Below are positions 12,927 through 23,303 of a DNA stretch of 64,000 nucleotides, piece after piece. Under the pieces are notes generated by a model that was not told the DNA's origin, made no database searches, and saw only the letters and a program-made list of their open reading frames with translations. Numbering within the stretch: position 1 is the first letter of the stretch; every line of letters starts with the position of its first letter. Origin of the DNA: Lotus japonicus (Eukaryota > Streptophyta > Magnoliopsida > Fabales > Fabaceae); contig NC_080042.1 in NCBI RefSeq assembly GCF_012489685.1, forward strand, positions 78,249,093 to 78,313,092, in the 5' to 3' direction. A program made the translations under genes and the position numbers.

Positions 12927-15156
12927 TTAAGACTCTGTTGCATTTCCTTGGAGAAGACCATCCCTAATTTGTGAAGTAATATCTTTCACAGCACCAGGTC
13001 CATGTGGAATGAAAACAGCATTGGATTTTGCAGATGCACCAATTTCCTTCATGGTGTCAAAATATTGGGTCACCAGAACCATGTCCATGATATCCTTTGA
13101 TGATGTGCCTGGCACATTCTCAGAGAAAGCCAGCACACTGTCCCTCAGCCCATCTACTATGGCTTGGCGCTGACGAGCTATTCCAAGCCCTGCAAGATAC
13201 TTTGATTCAGCATCACCTTCTGCCCGCTTAATCTGCAGTATCTTCTCTGCTTCAGCTTTCTCCTTTGTAGCCACCCTCAATCTTGCAGCTATTTGTGAAG
13301 GTTGAAAGACAAAACAGGGGAAAGAAAACATTAAACAAATTTCATCTCAAACAAGACAATTTTTTAGCTAAAAATGTTGTCAGTAGTTCAAGAAAGCGAG
13401 TGCTTTGAGGTGGCATCAACAATGACACATTATTCTGGTCAACTTGTAAAAATTGTTCCCCTAATGAAATTGGGGATTCAGTAAGTATTCTATGATGAAA
13501 AATAATTCACTATTCAAACTTGTTAGCTCCCTGAAAAGTCAAAGCTTTTGTCTCCTATGTTATATGTATAGGGTAGCACTTGTTATGAAGGTAATACAGC
13601 TCTAAGTAATCATATAATAGTGATAAGGAATCGAAAAAATTCTCAAATTAAGAACTCTCAGCTAGAAAATCTCTGCAGAAAACTGAATTAATAATGATAT
13701 TGTTTGCATGCTAGTAGAAGATAAATTAAAGATACACACACCTAGAAAACATACATACCAGCATTGATCTCATTCATGGCTTTCTTGACACGCTCATCTG
13801 GTTCAATATCCACAATAAGAGTCTGAACTATCTCATAGCCATAAGCTGACATAGCCTAGAAAGTGAAAGAAAACAAATTATAGATGCACTACTCCTACTA
13901 TCTTAATTCACAACACAAAAAAATAAACATAAAAAAGCAATAAGACCTTTTCAAGTTCTTCCTCAACTGCCTTTGCAATTTCATTCTTCTGCTCAAAAGC
14001 AGAATCCAGCTCCATCTTCGGAACACTTGCCCTGATAACTGAAAGAGCAACAGAAACAACTCAGTTTCTCAATCCGAAAAATGCACTGCAAGCTCTCACA
14101 CAAACCCAAATTCTTTCTAATAGCATGTTTGGAAAACATAATCAATTCTGTAAAACTCTACTGGGCTAAAATCAATTCTAACTAGTTAAAATGATACTTG
14201 GGTGTATCAGAAAAAAATCATAATCAATTCCACAGAATCAATTCTACTAGTCACAACAAATAGTTCCTCAACTGAATTTCATAACATTACCCTTAAAAAA
14301 ACACTTTTCTCATAATAAATCGCATCATTTCAGCTCATATTTACCCTAAGCAATTTAGTAGAATCAATTCTACCCAAAATCAACTGAAAATGCACTACAA
14401 GTGCTCACACTCACAAACCCGAACTCTTTCTAGTTGCGTGTTTGGAAAGCATAATCAATTCTGTGAAATTCTACCGGGTAATGATATTTGGGTGTACCAC
14501 GAAAGCATAATCAATTATACTAGTCAAATAGTTCCTCTTGCGTTAAACATAAGTAATTTTGAGATTTTGCAGCTGATTTTCATAACTTTACCCTTAAAAA
14601 AACACTTTTTTCATGAAGGTATCAAGACATAAATCACATAATTTTAGCTCATGTTTACCCTAAGCAATTCAGTAGAATCAATTCTACCCATAATCAATTT
14701 TGTTAAATGCAAACACACACTACTAAGAAGATTGACAAATGAAATGACCCACCATCAAAAACATAAGCTTGAATCTGTGCCTTGGTATCACTGAGCTTGT
14801 AGTAAGCATCCACAGCCTTATCTGCCAGTGCTCGATACTGGATTGAAGCAACCACAGTAACAAAAACATTGTCCTAATAATGGGGTGCAATAAAACAACA
14901 TCATTTTGATAATCAAGAACAACAAAGAATGGAATCAATTTGAAGAGTGAAAGAAACTAAACTAAACCTTGGTTTTGGTTTCACAACGAACATCAAGCTG
15001 CTTCACACGCAGAGAAAGGGAACCAGAAATCTGACTACCAATACACCAGGGAACACAGTGGCAACCAGGCTGAAGAACATCATCGTACTTTCCGAAAACC
15101 TCCTTGATTGCCACGCTTGACTGGTCAACCTGCACACAACCCAATGTCTGCCCCAT
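12927..15156 (-). CDS. HIR: Hypersensitive-induced reaction protein, copy B (5 exons, 286 aa)
   Basis: Second SPFH/Band 7 HIR gene, tandem to copy A. Exons: 15156-14968, 14873-14753, 14038-13947, 13855-13759, 13288-12927. Exons 1-4 have exactly the lengths of copy A (189, 121, 92 and 97 bp). The N-terminus MGQTLGC retains Gly2 and Cys7 for lipid attachment. The SPFH domain, the [14 protein letters not shown] coiled stretch and the C-terminal [12 protein letters not shown] are intact. Length equals the usual HIR length. By eye exon 1 differs from copy A at about a dozen of 63 residues, but exon 5 at only about 5 of the 116 comparable residues. Intron 2 is enlarged by a duplicated repeat (14078-14725). 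A TATA-like box lies near 15238-15250. Confidence 0.94.
14078..14725. repeat. Duplicated ~310-bp repeat in intron 2 of HIR copy B
   Basis: Two diverged direct copies lie at about 14078-14386 and 14387-14725. Landmarks in both are AAAATGCACT(G/A)CAAG, TGTTTGGAAA(A/G)CATAATC, a TTACCCTTAAAAAAACACTT segment and an AATTCTACCC end. The AATCAATTCTA motif recurs on both strands, giving weak inverted symmetry. It looks like a small transposon duplicated inside the intron. Copy A lacks it. Confidence 0.8.
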
Positions 15157-15237
15157 GGAAGCTTCACAGAGAAGAGATGAAGGAAATTTGAGAGATGATG
15201 ATGATGAATGAGAATGGGGAAGAAGAAGAGAAGAAGG

Positions 15238-15250
15238 GTATTTATAGAGA
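15238..15250 (-). promoter_or_regulatory. TATA box of HIR copy B
   Basis: Minus strand reads TCTCTATAAATAC, about 85-95 bp upstream of the start codon at 15156. Its position matches the TATA-like box of copy A, so the duplicated unit includes the core promoter. Confidence 0.6.
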
Positions 15251-15256
15251 GGGTTT

Positions 15257-16213
15257 GGTCTGTAATGAAAATGAAGAGGAAAATGGGAGGAAAGAAAATG
15301 AAGGGAAAGTAAAGCAGTTACTCAGTTAGAGAGTGATTTGCGAAGCAATTTCGCTCGCTGAGTGGGTTTTTCTGTTTTCAGAAGGAAAATGCAGGGAAAT
15401 GGAAATGGAAATGGAAATGGAAATGGAATGGTTAGACATGCATAATAAGGAAGGTGACAGTGACGTGACGGGACCCACACATTGACACCGCGTTTGTTTG
15501 TTTTTTAATTGAGTAATCTAAAAAAAGGAAAACTAAAGGGGTTGTTTAACTTACCTTGGTTAATTTAACCTTTTTGTTTTGGAATATGGTTACTAGTGAG
15601 GTTTGAACCAAAGATGATGAGGAATTACTGAATTGGGAAGTAAGAACTAACAAGAACCATTTAGGCCACTCGTACTAGTGGTTAACTTAACCTTAACCAT
15701 GAACCAGTTTAACTCACCGATTAAATTAGTCCATAAGATTGATATTTTCTCTTTATAGAAAAGTAAACACCATATTTTGAAAAATAAAAAAGTAAATAGA
15801 AAATGAGAATACCGGGCAGGGTAGATTTTACTAAGTCCAGCGGGATATAAACCCTCAACATATGAAGAAGTGAGAGTTAAATTCACAACTTGAAGTGCCT
15901 TGTTATCCCAACTTATATGGATATGTGTATTTTGTTTAAAATATAATGTGTATTATTAGAGAATTAGCATTTCATTCCCCTTGGCTTACACAATAGCAGT
16001 ATAGCACTAGCTACTTTGTCAGCCACCAGCAAAATAAATTATTAGGCCACTAAAACAAAACTTGTTCTTGTGAAGAAAAAAAATCTATATTTGTCTTGGT
16101 ATTTACTTGTGACGGGCGACTAGTAACCAAGTCTTCATAGTCAACACATGAAAATTCAGTAAAAATATAAGTTATTCATTATTCATGAGAGTGGTGGTTG
16201 TGGTTTGAGAGTG
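15257..16213. other. HIR copy B upstream region, no gene
   Basis: Promoter-side DNA of HIR copy B. A GGAAAT hexanucleotide run (five full units) lies at about 15397-15427. Further right the DNA is AT-rich without recognisable genes. Confidence 0.5.
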
Positions 16214-16845
16214 GTGAAGGCGAGAGTGGCAATGATGAGAACAATGGTGGCACTGCTCTAGTGCAATGTGCATGTAGGGTCGGTTTGCTCTCTTTTGTAG
16301 GACATGGCGTGGTTGGTGCTCTTTCTGAGGATGGTGCCGGTGGGGGGTCTTGCTCTTGAGTTGGATAGCGACGAGCCGATGATCAAGGTTGTGGTTTGTG
16401 GTGGTTGTGTGCGGAGTCCGTTGTGGTGGCATTGGGACATTATGCTCTCTTTTGGCATCAAGTCATGGAGGGAGTCTGCTTGACATTAGAGCTTTGTCGT
16501 GCGTAGTGGGGTGACATACGTTTAGATAGGTGAAGGCGAGAGTGGCAATGATGAGAACAATGGTGGCACTGCTCTAGTGCAATGTGCATGTAGGGTCGGT
16601 TTGCTCTCTTTTGTAGGACATGGCGTGGTTGGTGCTCTTTCTGAGGATGGTGCCGGTGGGGGGTCTTGCTCTTGAGTTGGATAGCGACGAGCCGATGATC
16701 AAGGTTGTGGTTTGTGGTGGTTGTGTGCGGAGTCCGTTGTGGTGGCATTGGGACATTATGCTCTCTTTTGGCATCAAGTCATGGAGGGAGTCTGCTTGAC
16801 ATTAGAGCTTTGTCGTGCGTAGTGGGGTGACATACGTTTAGATAG
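16214..16845. repeat. Near-perfect 316-bp tandem duplication
   Basis: Copies at 16214-16529 and 16530-16845 appear identical by eye. Each begins GTGAAGGCGAGAGTGGCAAT and ends GACATACGTTTAGATAG. The DNA is G-rich on the plus strand and unlike its AT-rich surroundings. A third, decayed relative (CATGGAGGGAGTTTTGCTAG region) follows at about 16860-17000. Stop codons in the plus-strand frames argue against a coding gene. It may derive from a degenerate retroelement. Confidence 0.93.
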
Positions 16846-17199
16846 GAGGAGCTATCTTGTTCTTTTCTTGTTTCTTGGTACAGTCTGAGGTAGCGGTGGT
16901 GGATAGTTCTTTCTGCTTTGGTGTTGGATCAGTCTGTTCTCTATGACGTAAATGCATGGAGGGAGTTTTGCTAGTGTTTTGCCAGTGACGGCAGAGTTTT
17001 TGTTGGGTGGTGAGTCGATTCGTTTGAAGTGACAGTTGTTTTCTGACCTTAGCGATTTGTGTTTTTACGTTCGTTTCGTTCTCACTATTTTCATTGTAAG
17101 GGTCGATATTATTCAACGTTTGTTGCTTTTCATTTTTTATTCTGTTGTTCGTCTTGTGCTTAATTCATTGTAGAGAGAACTTGTATCTCAACCCAACCG

Positions 17200-17385
17200 A
17201 GAACGGATCCTCTCAATTTTATATTTTATCAATTTTCTGCAGTGGTGGTTTATAGCCGCCACAAATGTTGTCAATATTCTGCAACAACCTTTGTGGTAGT
17301 CTGGAAATATTTTGTAGCGGCTATAAACCGCCACAAATATCAATTGCATAAAATTGAGAGAAAATAAAATTGAGAGGATTCCCAC
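17200..17385. mobile_element. Small inverted-repeat element (MITE-like)
   Basis: Nested inverted repeats. The outer arms are GGATCCTCTCAATTTTAT and its near complement ATAAAATTGAGAGGATTC. The inner arms carry GGTTTATAGCCGCCACAAAT and GGCTATAAACCGCCACAAAT. The GCCGCCACAAA-type inner arm resembles subterminal repeats of plant CACTA elements, but family assignment is uncertain. No transposase is encoded. Confidence 0.65.
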
Positions 17386-19096
17386 CCATCACAACCCATT
17401 TCAATTCAATAATTTTTTTTTACTTTAAAAACAAAAAGATCCCGTTAAGCTTAAGCATACATTTTGATCTTTTGAAAGAAGAAAAAGGTAATTAACAAGT
17501 TAGGAAAGGCTACCTTTAACGGTGTGTTTGTTTTATTAAACAAACTTAACACTAAGAAAGTGAAGTGGCTCCTTCCATCTATACTTGGTAAGGACGTGTG
17601 GAATTTGGCTTTCCAAAATTCAAAAAAGGGATTGAACTAATTAAGCATGAAACTTTTTTGTCCTTACATGTGGCAAAAGAATGAACTCTCTATCTTGCTG
17701 CTCATGGTGGTAAAGCATTTATAAAGAAATTTTGTAACCAAGCTAGCTTAGGTAACTATAATTCACTATAGGATTAATATCTTTAAAGCTAGCACTTCTG
17801 CATTTGGCCTTATCTCTTAACGAAAATGGGAAGAGTCTTAATTTGATTGCATCCTCACACCAACCATCATATGTTCACACAATTGAAGAAAATTGATCAA
17901 ATGGAGTATCAGGTCCTGCATAGGATTCTCAGAAAATTTATTTTATTGCACTTATTGGACTAAATTGTTTAATATGAAAATTATCTATTTGAATAAGGGA
18001 TCTCATGAACACAGTCTCCTAAAGCTTGACGTTGAAAACTACTTATAGAAGAATTACTTAGGGACTCGAGAGAGGAGAAAAAGGAAGAGAAATTTCAATT
18101 CTTTGTAATATTAAAATAGGGAAGAAGAAATAAATTTATTCTTATTTTATTCTGGATAAGAGGCGAGATGAGGGTTTTTTTTATAAATAAAATTACTCAT
18201 ATTTTCTTTATTTTATAAATGTGAGTGAGGTAATTTTAGTCATAAATTTTATTTCTATTTTTTTTAATATCACAAAAATAAAACAAAACTCAATTTTATT
18301 TGTACGTTAGTACTTTTAATCAATCACAAAATTGCACTTAAATAGGAGTGTGGTGGGTGAGGTTGATTGTGTGGAGCTCCTCACCTCTCTCCACGAGGAA
18401 AACTTGCGATTCATTTCGGTTCTGGTGGATATTAAAAATCTTCTGCACCGCAGTTGAGATGTTAGTTTAAGGAGGGTGCACTGTGACTATAATGCTTCAT
18501 TTTTATGATTAAGTTAAGCACTTCGTTATCTGTTGAAACTCAAGTTCATGAGCTCCATCAACTTTTAGAGACTTTATAATTTAAATACTCATTATGAGTG
18601 CCTTAATTTCTTTTTGTTGGTTTTATAATTTCTTCGAAGCATTAAAAAATTTGCACTTAAATAACATCAAAATCAAAATGCGAAATTAGAAAAACGGGGG
18701 GAAAATATTTTTTTGTCATTTTGTCCTTATTTCATATCACTCAATCACTCATTACAAATCTTATACCTCATCAAATAACATAAATAGATATATACCGACA
18801 AACAAAAGTGGCGCATGATCCTTATCAAGTGATGCCAGCAAGAGACAGGGCAGGTGTAACAGACTGGAGCAGATGTGGAGCGTTGGTGGTTTGTTTTGGA
18901 GAAAATAGCCATAAGAGTAGAATTCATAGAAGGAAGAAGTAGAAGACATGTATCCATATTTCCTCACTTAAGATATGGGAAGGGTAGGTATAATCGATAA
19001 AGCATGTGTTTGCATATTGGACAATTTTATTGGTATGTTTCTTTTTCATATGGGATATAGGAAAGAAAATTTTGATTTTAGTCTCTTGTTGGCTTA
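17386..19096. other. Intergenic AT-rich DNA, no gene seen
   Basis: Both strands were inspected and no recognisable coding segment, RNA gene or clear repeat was found. The open frames near 18745-18967 show no family signature. Confidence 0.5.
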
Positions 19097-19247
19097 GGCT
19101 CCGTTTGGTTGGAGGGAGAAGAAAGGAAAGGGAGAGAAAACACGGAAATCGAGGAGTGAACTTGGACTAATGTTTAATCCAAGTTCACTCCTCGATTTCC
19201 GTGTTTTCTTTCCCTTTCCTTTCTTCTCCCTCCAACCAAACATAGCA
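19097..19247. mobile_element. 151-bp near-palindromic hairpin MITE with TTA target duplication
   Basis: The two arms (about 19097-19169 and 19175-19247) are almost perfect reverse complements with a loop of only a few bases. The termini read GGCTCCGTTTGGTTGGAG and the matching CTCCAACCAAACATAGCA. The element is flanked by TTA at 19094-19096 and 19248-19250, a 3-bp duplication typical of PIF/Harbinger (Tourist) elements. Such a foldback could yield a hairpin RNA if transcribed. Confidence 0.85.
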
Positions 19248-19250
19248 TTA

Positions 19251-20313
19251 ATCTTTGCTAATTGCTAGACCCTCAGCATTGATCATATTGCTATATGTGT
19301 GACACGGGTCAATGCGGCACGTCAATATGTTAAATGAATCTAACATGACATTTTAAATATAATTTTTAATTAAAGTTTTTTTTACCACATGAAAATGATT
19401 TAAATTTACCACATTCTAGAAGTTTCTCTCTTGATTATCATAACTTTTCTCTCCAAAAGAGGAAAGGAGGTTCAAAAGGTTATACACCAAAATGGGTGGA
19501 ATCTTAATCGACAAATGTAACTACACTTAAATGCTCAAATTTTTAAATAGATTTTATCTCAGTCATAAGTTGTCATTGAAACGCACATTTACCTCGGGTT
19601 TAATCAGCAACTTAAAGTCAGTATTCATCTCGCATTGATATATTGCGTCTCATTAACAAATGCCGCATTACATTTGAAATAAACTTATCAAACTTGATAT
19701 TGCATTACATTTTATATACAATTGGAGGGCTTCTATTCTAAGCAGCCCATAAAACTCAACGTCGTCTTAGTTTGCCTAGAAGATTCACAATCAAGTGGGT
19801 GTCAGGTTGGCCGACTAAGACGACTGAAGGTAAACTCTATTTCGTCCCACAAAAATGGACTTGTGATCCTGGGATCTTAGGGCGGTGGTATGTACAAGGC
19901 CCAAGAGCAAATTCTCCCCCGCGAAACAACGAGCCGATATCTCGATTGTTTTTTTATTTCGGGGTGATAGCGAGATCGTACCATTCGACTTTGTGGAAGA
20001 GGCGAAACATAATCAACTTAAATTCAAATATGCTGCCATAGTTAGGGTCGTTAACCCAACTCTCACGAATTCTTGACCCCGTTATTTGGCTTCCACTCCA
20101 GCGAAACCCATCGAATGGGAAAATACGAGAGAAAAAACACCTTGTCTCCACATTGGGTCAAGAACGCGAACTGATGACCACCACCACGTCAAGGTGACAC
20201 TTTGCATAAATCCCTCGAATGGTACCACAATCTATTTGGCGGAAAAAAACAGAGTTGGCACAATTAATAATTTAAAGGATACCCAAGCGTACTCATTATC
20301 TTAAGGGCTCGTT
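19251..20313. other. Intergenic; unassigned GC-richer segment at 19740-20300
   Basis: From 19251 to 19740 the DNA is AT-rich and featureless. From about 19740 to 20300 base composition changes (more GC; short overlapping open frames on both strands), which suggests old inserted DNA. No domain was recognised in any frame. Confidence 0.4.
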
Positions 20314-20820
20314 TGTGTTGGTGATTTTAGAATCATCAATGTATTTTAGTAGTAATGTGATCTACTATAGGCTGATGCAATTACGCGTTAGGCTCGGAAT
20401 CGAGTCAGGTTAGTGCGGAGTGCACGCTCGGTGAGCCAACGCATAATTGACCGCGAATACGAACCGGGGTCCAAGGGGCGGAGCCCCTGGCTGGAGAATT
20501 GTGACTTTTCGGAACAATTGTGACCCTAGTTTGAAATTGTTTGAAGAATTGTGACTTTTCGGAACAATTGTGATCATTCGTGCAAACACAACCTTCTATA
20601 TAAGGTTGCTTGCAGCCTAAGGGAAAAACACATAGAAAACAAAACCATAATCGCTCTCTACTTTCTGATCTGTTCTCTATTGCCAGAAGCAGATTGATCT
20701 TCAAAATTATCTCAACAAGGATTTCATGAACCCAGGCAAGAATAGGGTCGAAATACTTTGTTCGGAAAGTGTGCAAACACGATTTTCGAAGCTATCAAGG
20801 ATTATCATACCCAAAAATTC
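20314..20820. repeat. LTR-like retrotransposon remnant
   Basis: The segment has LTR-like features on the plus strand. It opens with TGTTGGTGATTTTAG. It contains a ~50-bp internal direct repeat (AATTGTGACTTTTCGGAACA at about 20499 and 20549) and a TATA box (CTATATAAGG near 20595), followed by a putative transcribed leader. No gag/pol reading frame adjoins it, so it would be a solo or truncated LTR. Its right side is interrupted by the next element. Confidence 0.45.
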
Positions 20821-20823
20821 TAA

Positions 20824-22599
20824 CAGTTTGGTGGTCAGGACAAGATAGGATATGACAGGATAGTAATCATATTAGGGGTGTACAAGGGACGGGTTGGGAC
20901 GATTTTTGGTTAACCCTAACTCGACCCTAAATATTGATCGGGCCAATTCATAGACCCTAACCCGTCCCTAGACCCGAAGCAACCCGACATTAAGCGGTTC
21001 CAATTTAGGACGGGTCTATGTAGGACAGGACCGGGTTGGCCCGAGGAACAATAAGTTTAAGACTATTTGATACTAATTGTAAAATTTAAAGATAATAACA
21101 TACTAAAAGAGTTATAAGTTGAAACTATTTTTCGGAAGAAATAACTTGAAAGGATCCAATTCTTTCATAATCTATTGCACTTGAGGTTTACATTTTGTTT
21201 GATCATTTCTTCACCTGTCTCACATATGCATAATACACACACATGATTTTCTCTTGTTAGAACATGAAAGTGTGCATAGTTTGACAAACGTTTATTTAAT
21301 TCATAAGGTAGATGTTAGACATTTTAATCTCATCTACATGGTAAGATAAATTTGAGCACCATGTATCACATTTTAATCATTATAACAAATTAAAATTTTA
21401 TAAAATATATGTGTGGGACGGGCCGGGTGACCCGAGTGTCAACCCGAACCCGACCCTACCCGAAGTCGAGTAACTCAAAGATCAACCCGAACCCGGTCTC
21501 TTTTAATGATCGGGCCGGGTTCAACCCGGTCCTAAAGGCTTGGGCCGGGACGGGTGTGCGGTAGGGTCGGGTATTGTACACCCCTAAATCATATCATGTT
21601 TGTTATATGTTGTTTGTTGCGCCAACAGAATTGGATAACACTATCCTGTCTCCTATCATATCTCGTCTATCATGTGTAAATGTTATCATGAGGGGGAAGC
21701 TAGGATATAACTTATTATAACAGGATATGATACCAGTTATATATTTTCTTTCGGTATCCTAATTTCAAATTAATTTATTTTAATATTATATAATTTATAA
21801 TAATACTAATTAATAAATATAAAAATATTAATTTAACTAAAATAAAAAATAAAAAAAATTATTATTCGTAAATAGTAAAATAGACTACTCACTTACAAAT
21901 ACTAATTTATTAATAGTAATAGACTAATTTAATATGTTCATCTATTATTATCTAAAAATTATTTATCTATTTATATAATAATTAAATATGAAGTACTTTT
22001 GAAATAATAATATTTTTAATTTATTTAATTTTTATTATTTATCACGTGTCACAACTAAGTGAGAACCAATTGATTACAAATGTTGATTTTTTAATAATAA
22101 TAAACTAATTTTCTATTTTCATCTCCTATTATTTAAAATTATTTATCTACTTATTTTATAATTTATATTTTAAATATAAATAAATTTTGAAATAATAATA
22201 TTCTTAATTTAGTTAACTTTTATCGTTAATTATCATGTGTCACAACAAAGTGAAAACCAATTGGTTAACAGACTGCATAATTTTATTTAAAACATGTTAT
22301 CTTCAAAAACAATAAAATAGGCTAATTAATAAAATTTAAATTAATTTTAGTTATTTTAAAATATAGACTTATTCATGGAAATGTAAAAAAAATAAATTTA
22401 ATAGAATGATCAATTTGTAAATGTATTTTTTATTCAAATATAAATTTGATACATTTTTTCCTTATCATATCTTGTTCTTATCATGCGCACCTCAAACCCA
22501 AGATAAGATAAGAGTCTATCCTGCTCTTGTCATATATTGTTGCTATCTTGTTCACATATTATATCCTATCATATTCTGTCATGGCCACCAAACGTGCCC
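20824..22599. mobile_element. Degenerate inverted-repeat element hosting a nested hAT element
   Basis: The left end (GTTTGGTGGTCAGGACAAGA, then AGGATATGACAGGATA) is matched in inverted orientation by the right end (TATCCTATCATATTCTGTCATGGCCACCAAAC). TAA flanks both sides (20821-20823 and 22600-22602), fitting a PIF/Harbinger-type 3-bp duplication. The right terminus extends to GTGCCC; the left has lost a few bases. Inside, a ~187-bp direct repeat ends in ATCA(C/T)GTGTCACAAC (about 22040 and 22230). Without the nested hAT insert the element is about 1.05 kb and non-coding. Confidence 0.65.
20873..21586. mobile_element. 714-bp non-autonomous hAT element with exact 8-bp target duplication
   Basis: Terminal inverted repeats begin TAGGGGTGTACAA and end TTGTACACCCCTA. 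The octamer AATCATAT flanks it on both sides (20865-20872 and 21587-21594). An 8-bp duplication plus this terminus is diagnostic of the hAT superfamily. Subterminal regions are rich in GGGTCGGG/CCCGACCC-type motifs, as is usual for hAT transposase-binding zones. No transposase frame remains. The intact target duplication implies a fairly recent insertion. Confidence 0.92.
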
Positions 22600-22602
22600 T
22601 AA

Positions 22603-23303
22603 AAGGCATTCATGATGGTTTCACTAAGATTAAGTGCTTTAATTATCGTTAATAACCGACTCTATAAATAATTAAATATGTTTGATTGCTTAATCACACA
22701 AACAATATTCAGTGTACTCGGTATATTTCTCTTAGACTTTTAGCCCCCACCCTCCAATCCTAAACTTAAGTGTCTGATTACCCAAATAGATTTTTTTTTT
22801 TTTGAAAAATAACTCGTTCATTGAATGATTAAGAAGCCAAAGATTTGTTCAAAAAATAAAACCAAAGATGCCACTTCATCATGATGAAGCAATGCAAGAG
22901 CAGCTTGATCTGTAGAAGAATAGACACCAACAAAGTGAAGCACAGTTTAATTTGCAACAATAGTTGGAACTTGGAAGGTGAGGTGAATCATGTAGATAAG
23001 GACAACCTTGGATGACACCAGGCCACGCCAGCCAAAGACATCAAGTTTCAGAAGGAACTAAAAGCAATCAATGTCGTACAAGACTTTTCTAATGGAACGA
23101 GAAAAATCATCGTACTAAATGCCAATTTTCTTAATGGGAGGAGTAGATAATCATAGTGAATGCCCTTTTAATGCCTGAGTGAGTGGAGCCATGTACAACT
23201 CCACTATTTAACTATTTATGCTAGGTGCAGTGAGAGACCCTGTTCTGTTACTGTCCAAGATTGTAGTTGCATGCAGCTTTCACCATCACCAGTATTCACC
23301 ACC
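22603..23303. other. Intergenic and promoter region of HGLS
   Basis: A poly-T run near 22790-22802 precedes possible old retroelement DNA. From about 23160 the DNA should contain the HGLS promoter and 5' UTR. An in-frame upstream ATG at 23271 could extend the HGLS protein by 11 residues. Confidence 0.4.

Noticed and set aside
16172..16777. Paired His/Thr-rich minus-strand open frames
   Set aside because: They are duplicated shadows of the 316-bp tandem repeat with biased composition; no family signature and no promoter.
20821..20840. Possible retrotransposon primer-binding site (GTTTGGTGGTCAGG)
   Set aside because: The same sequence occurs inverted at 22583-22596, so it is the terminus of an inverted-repeat element rather than a tRNA-complementary site.
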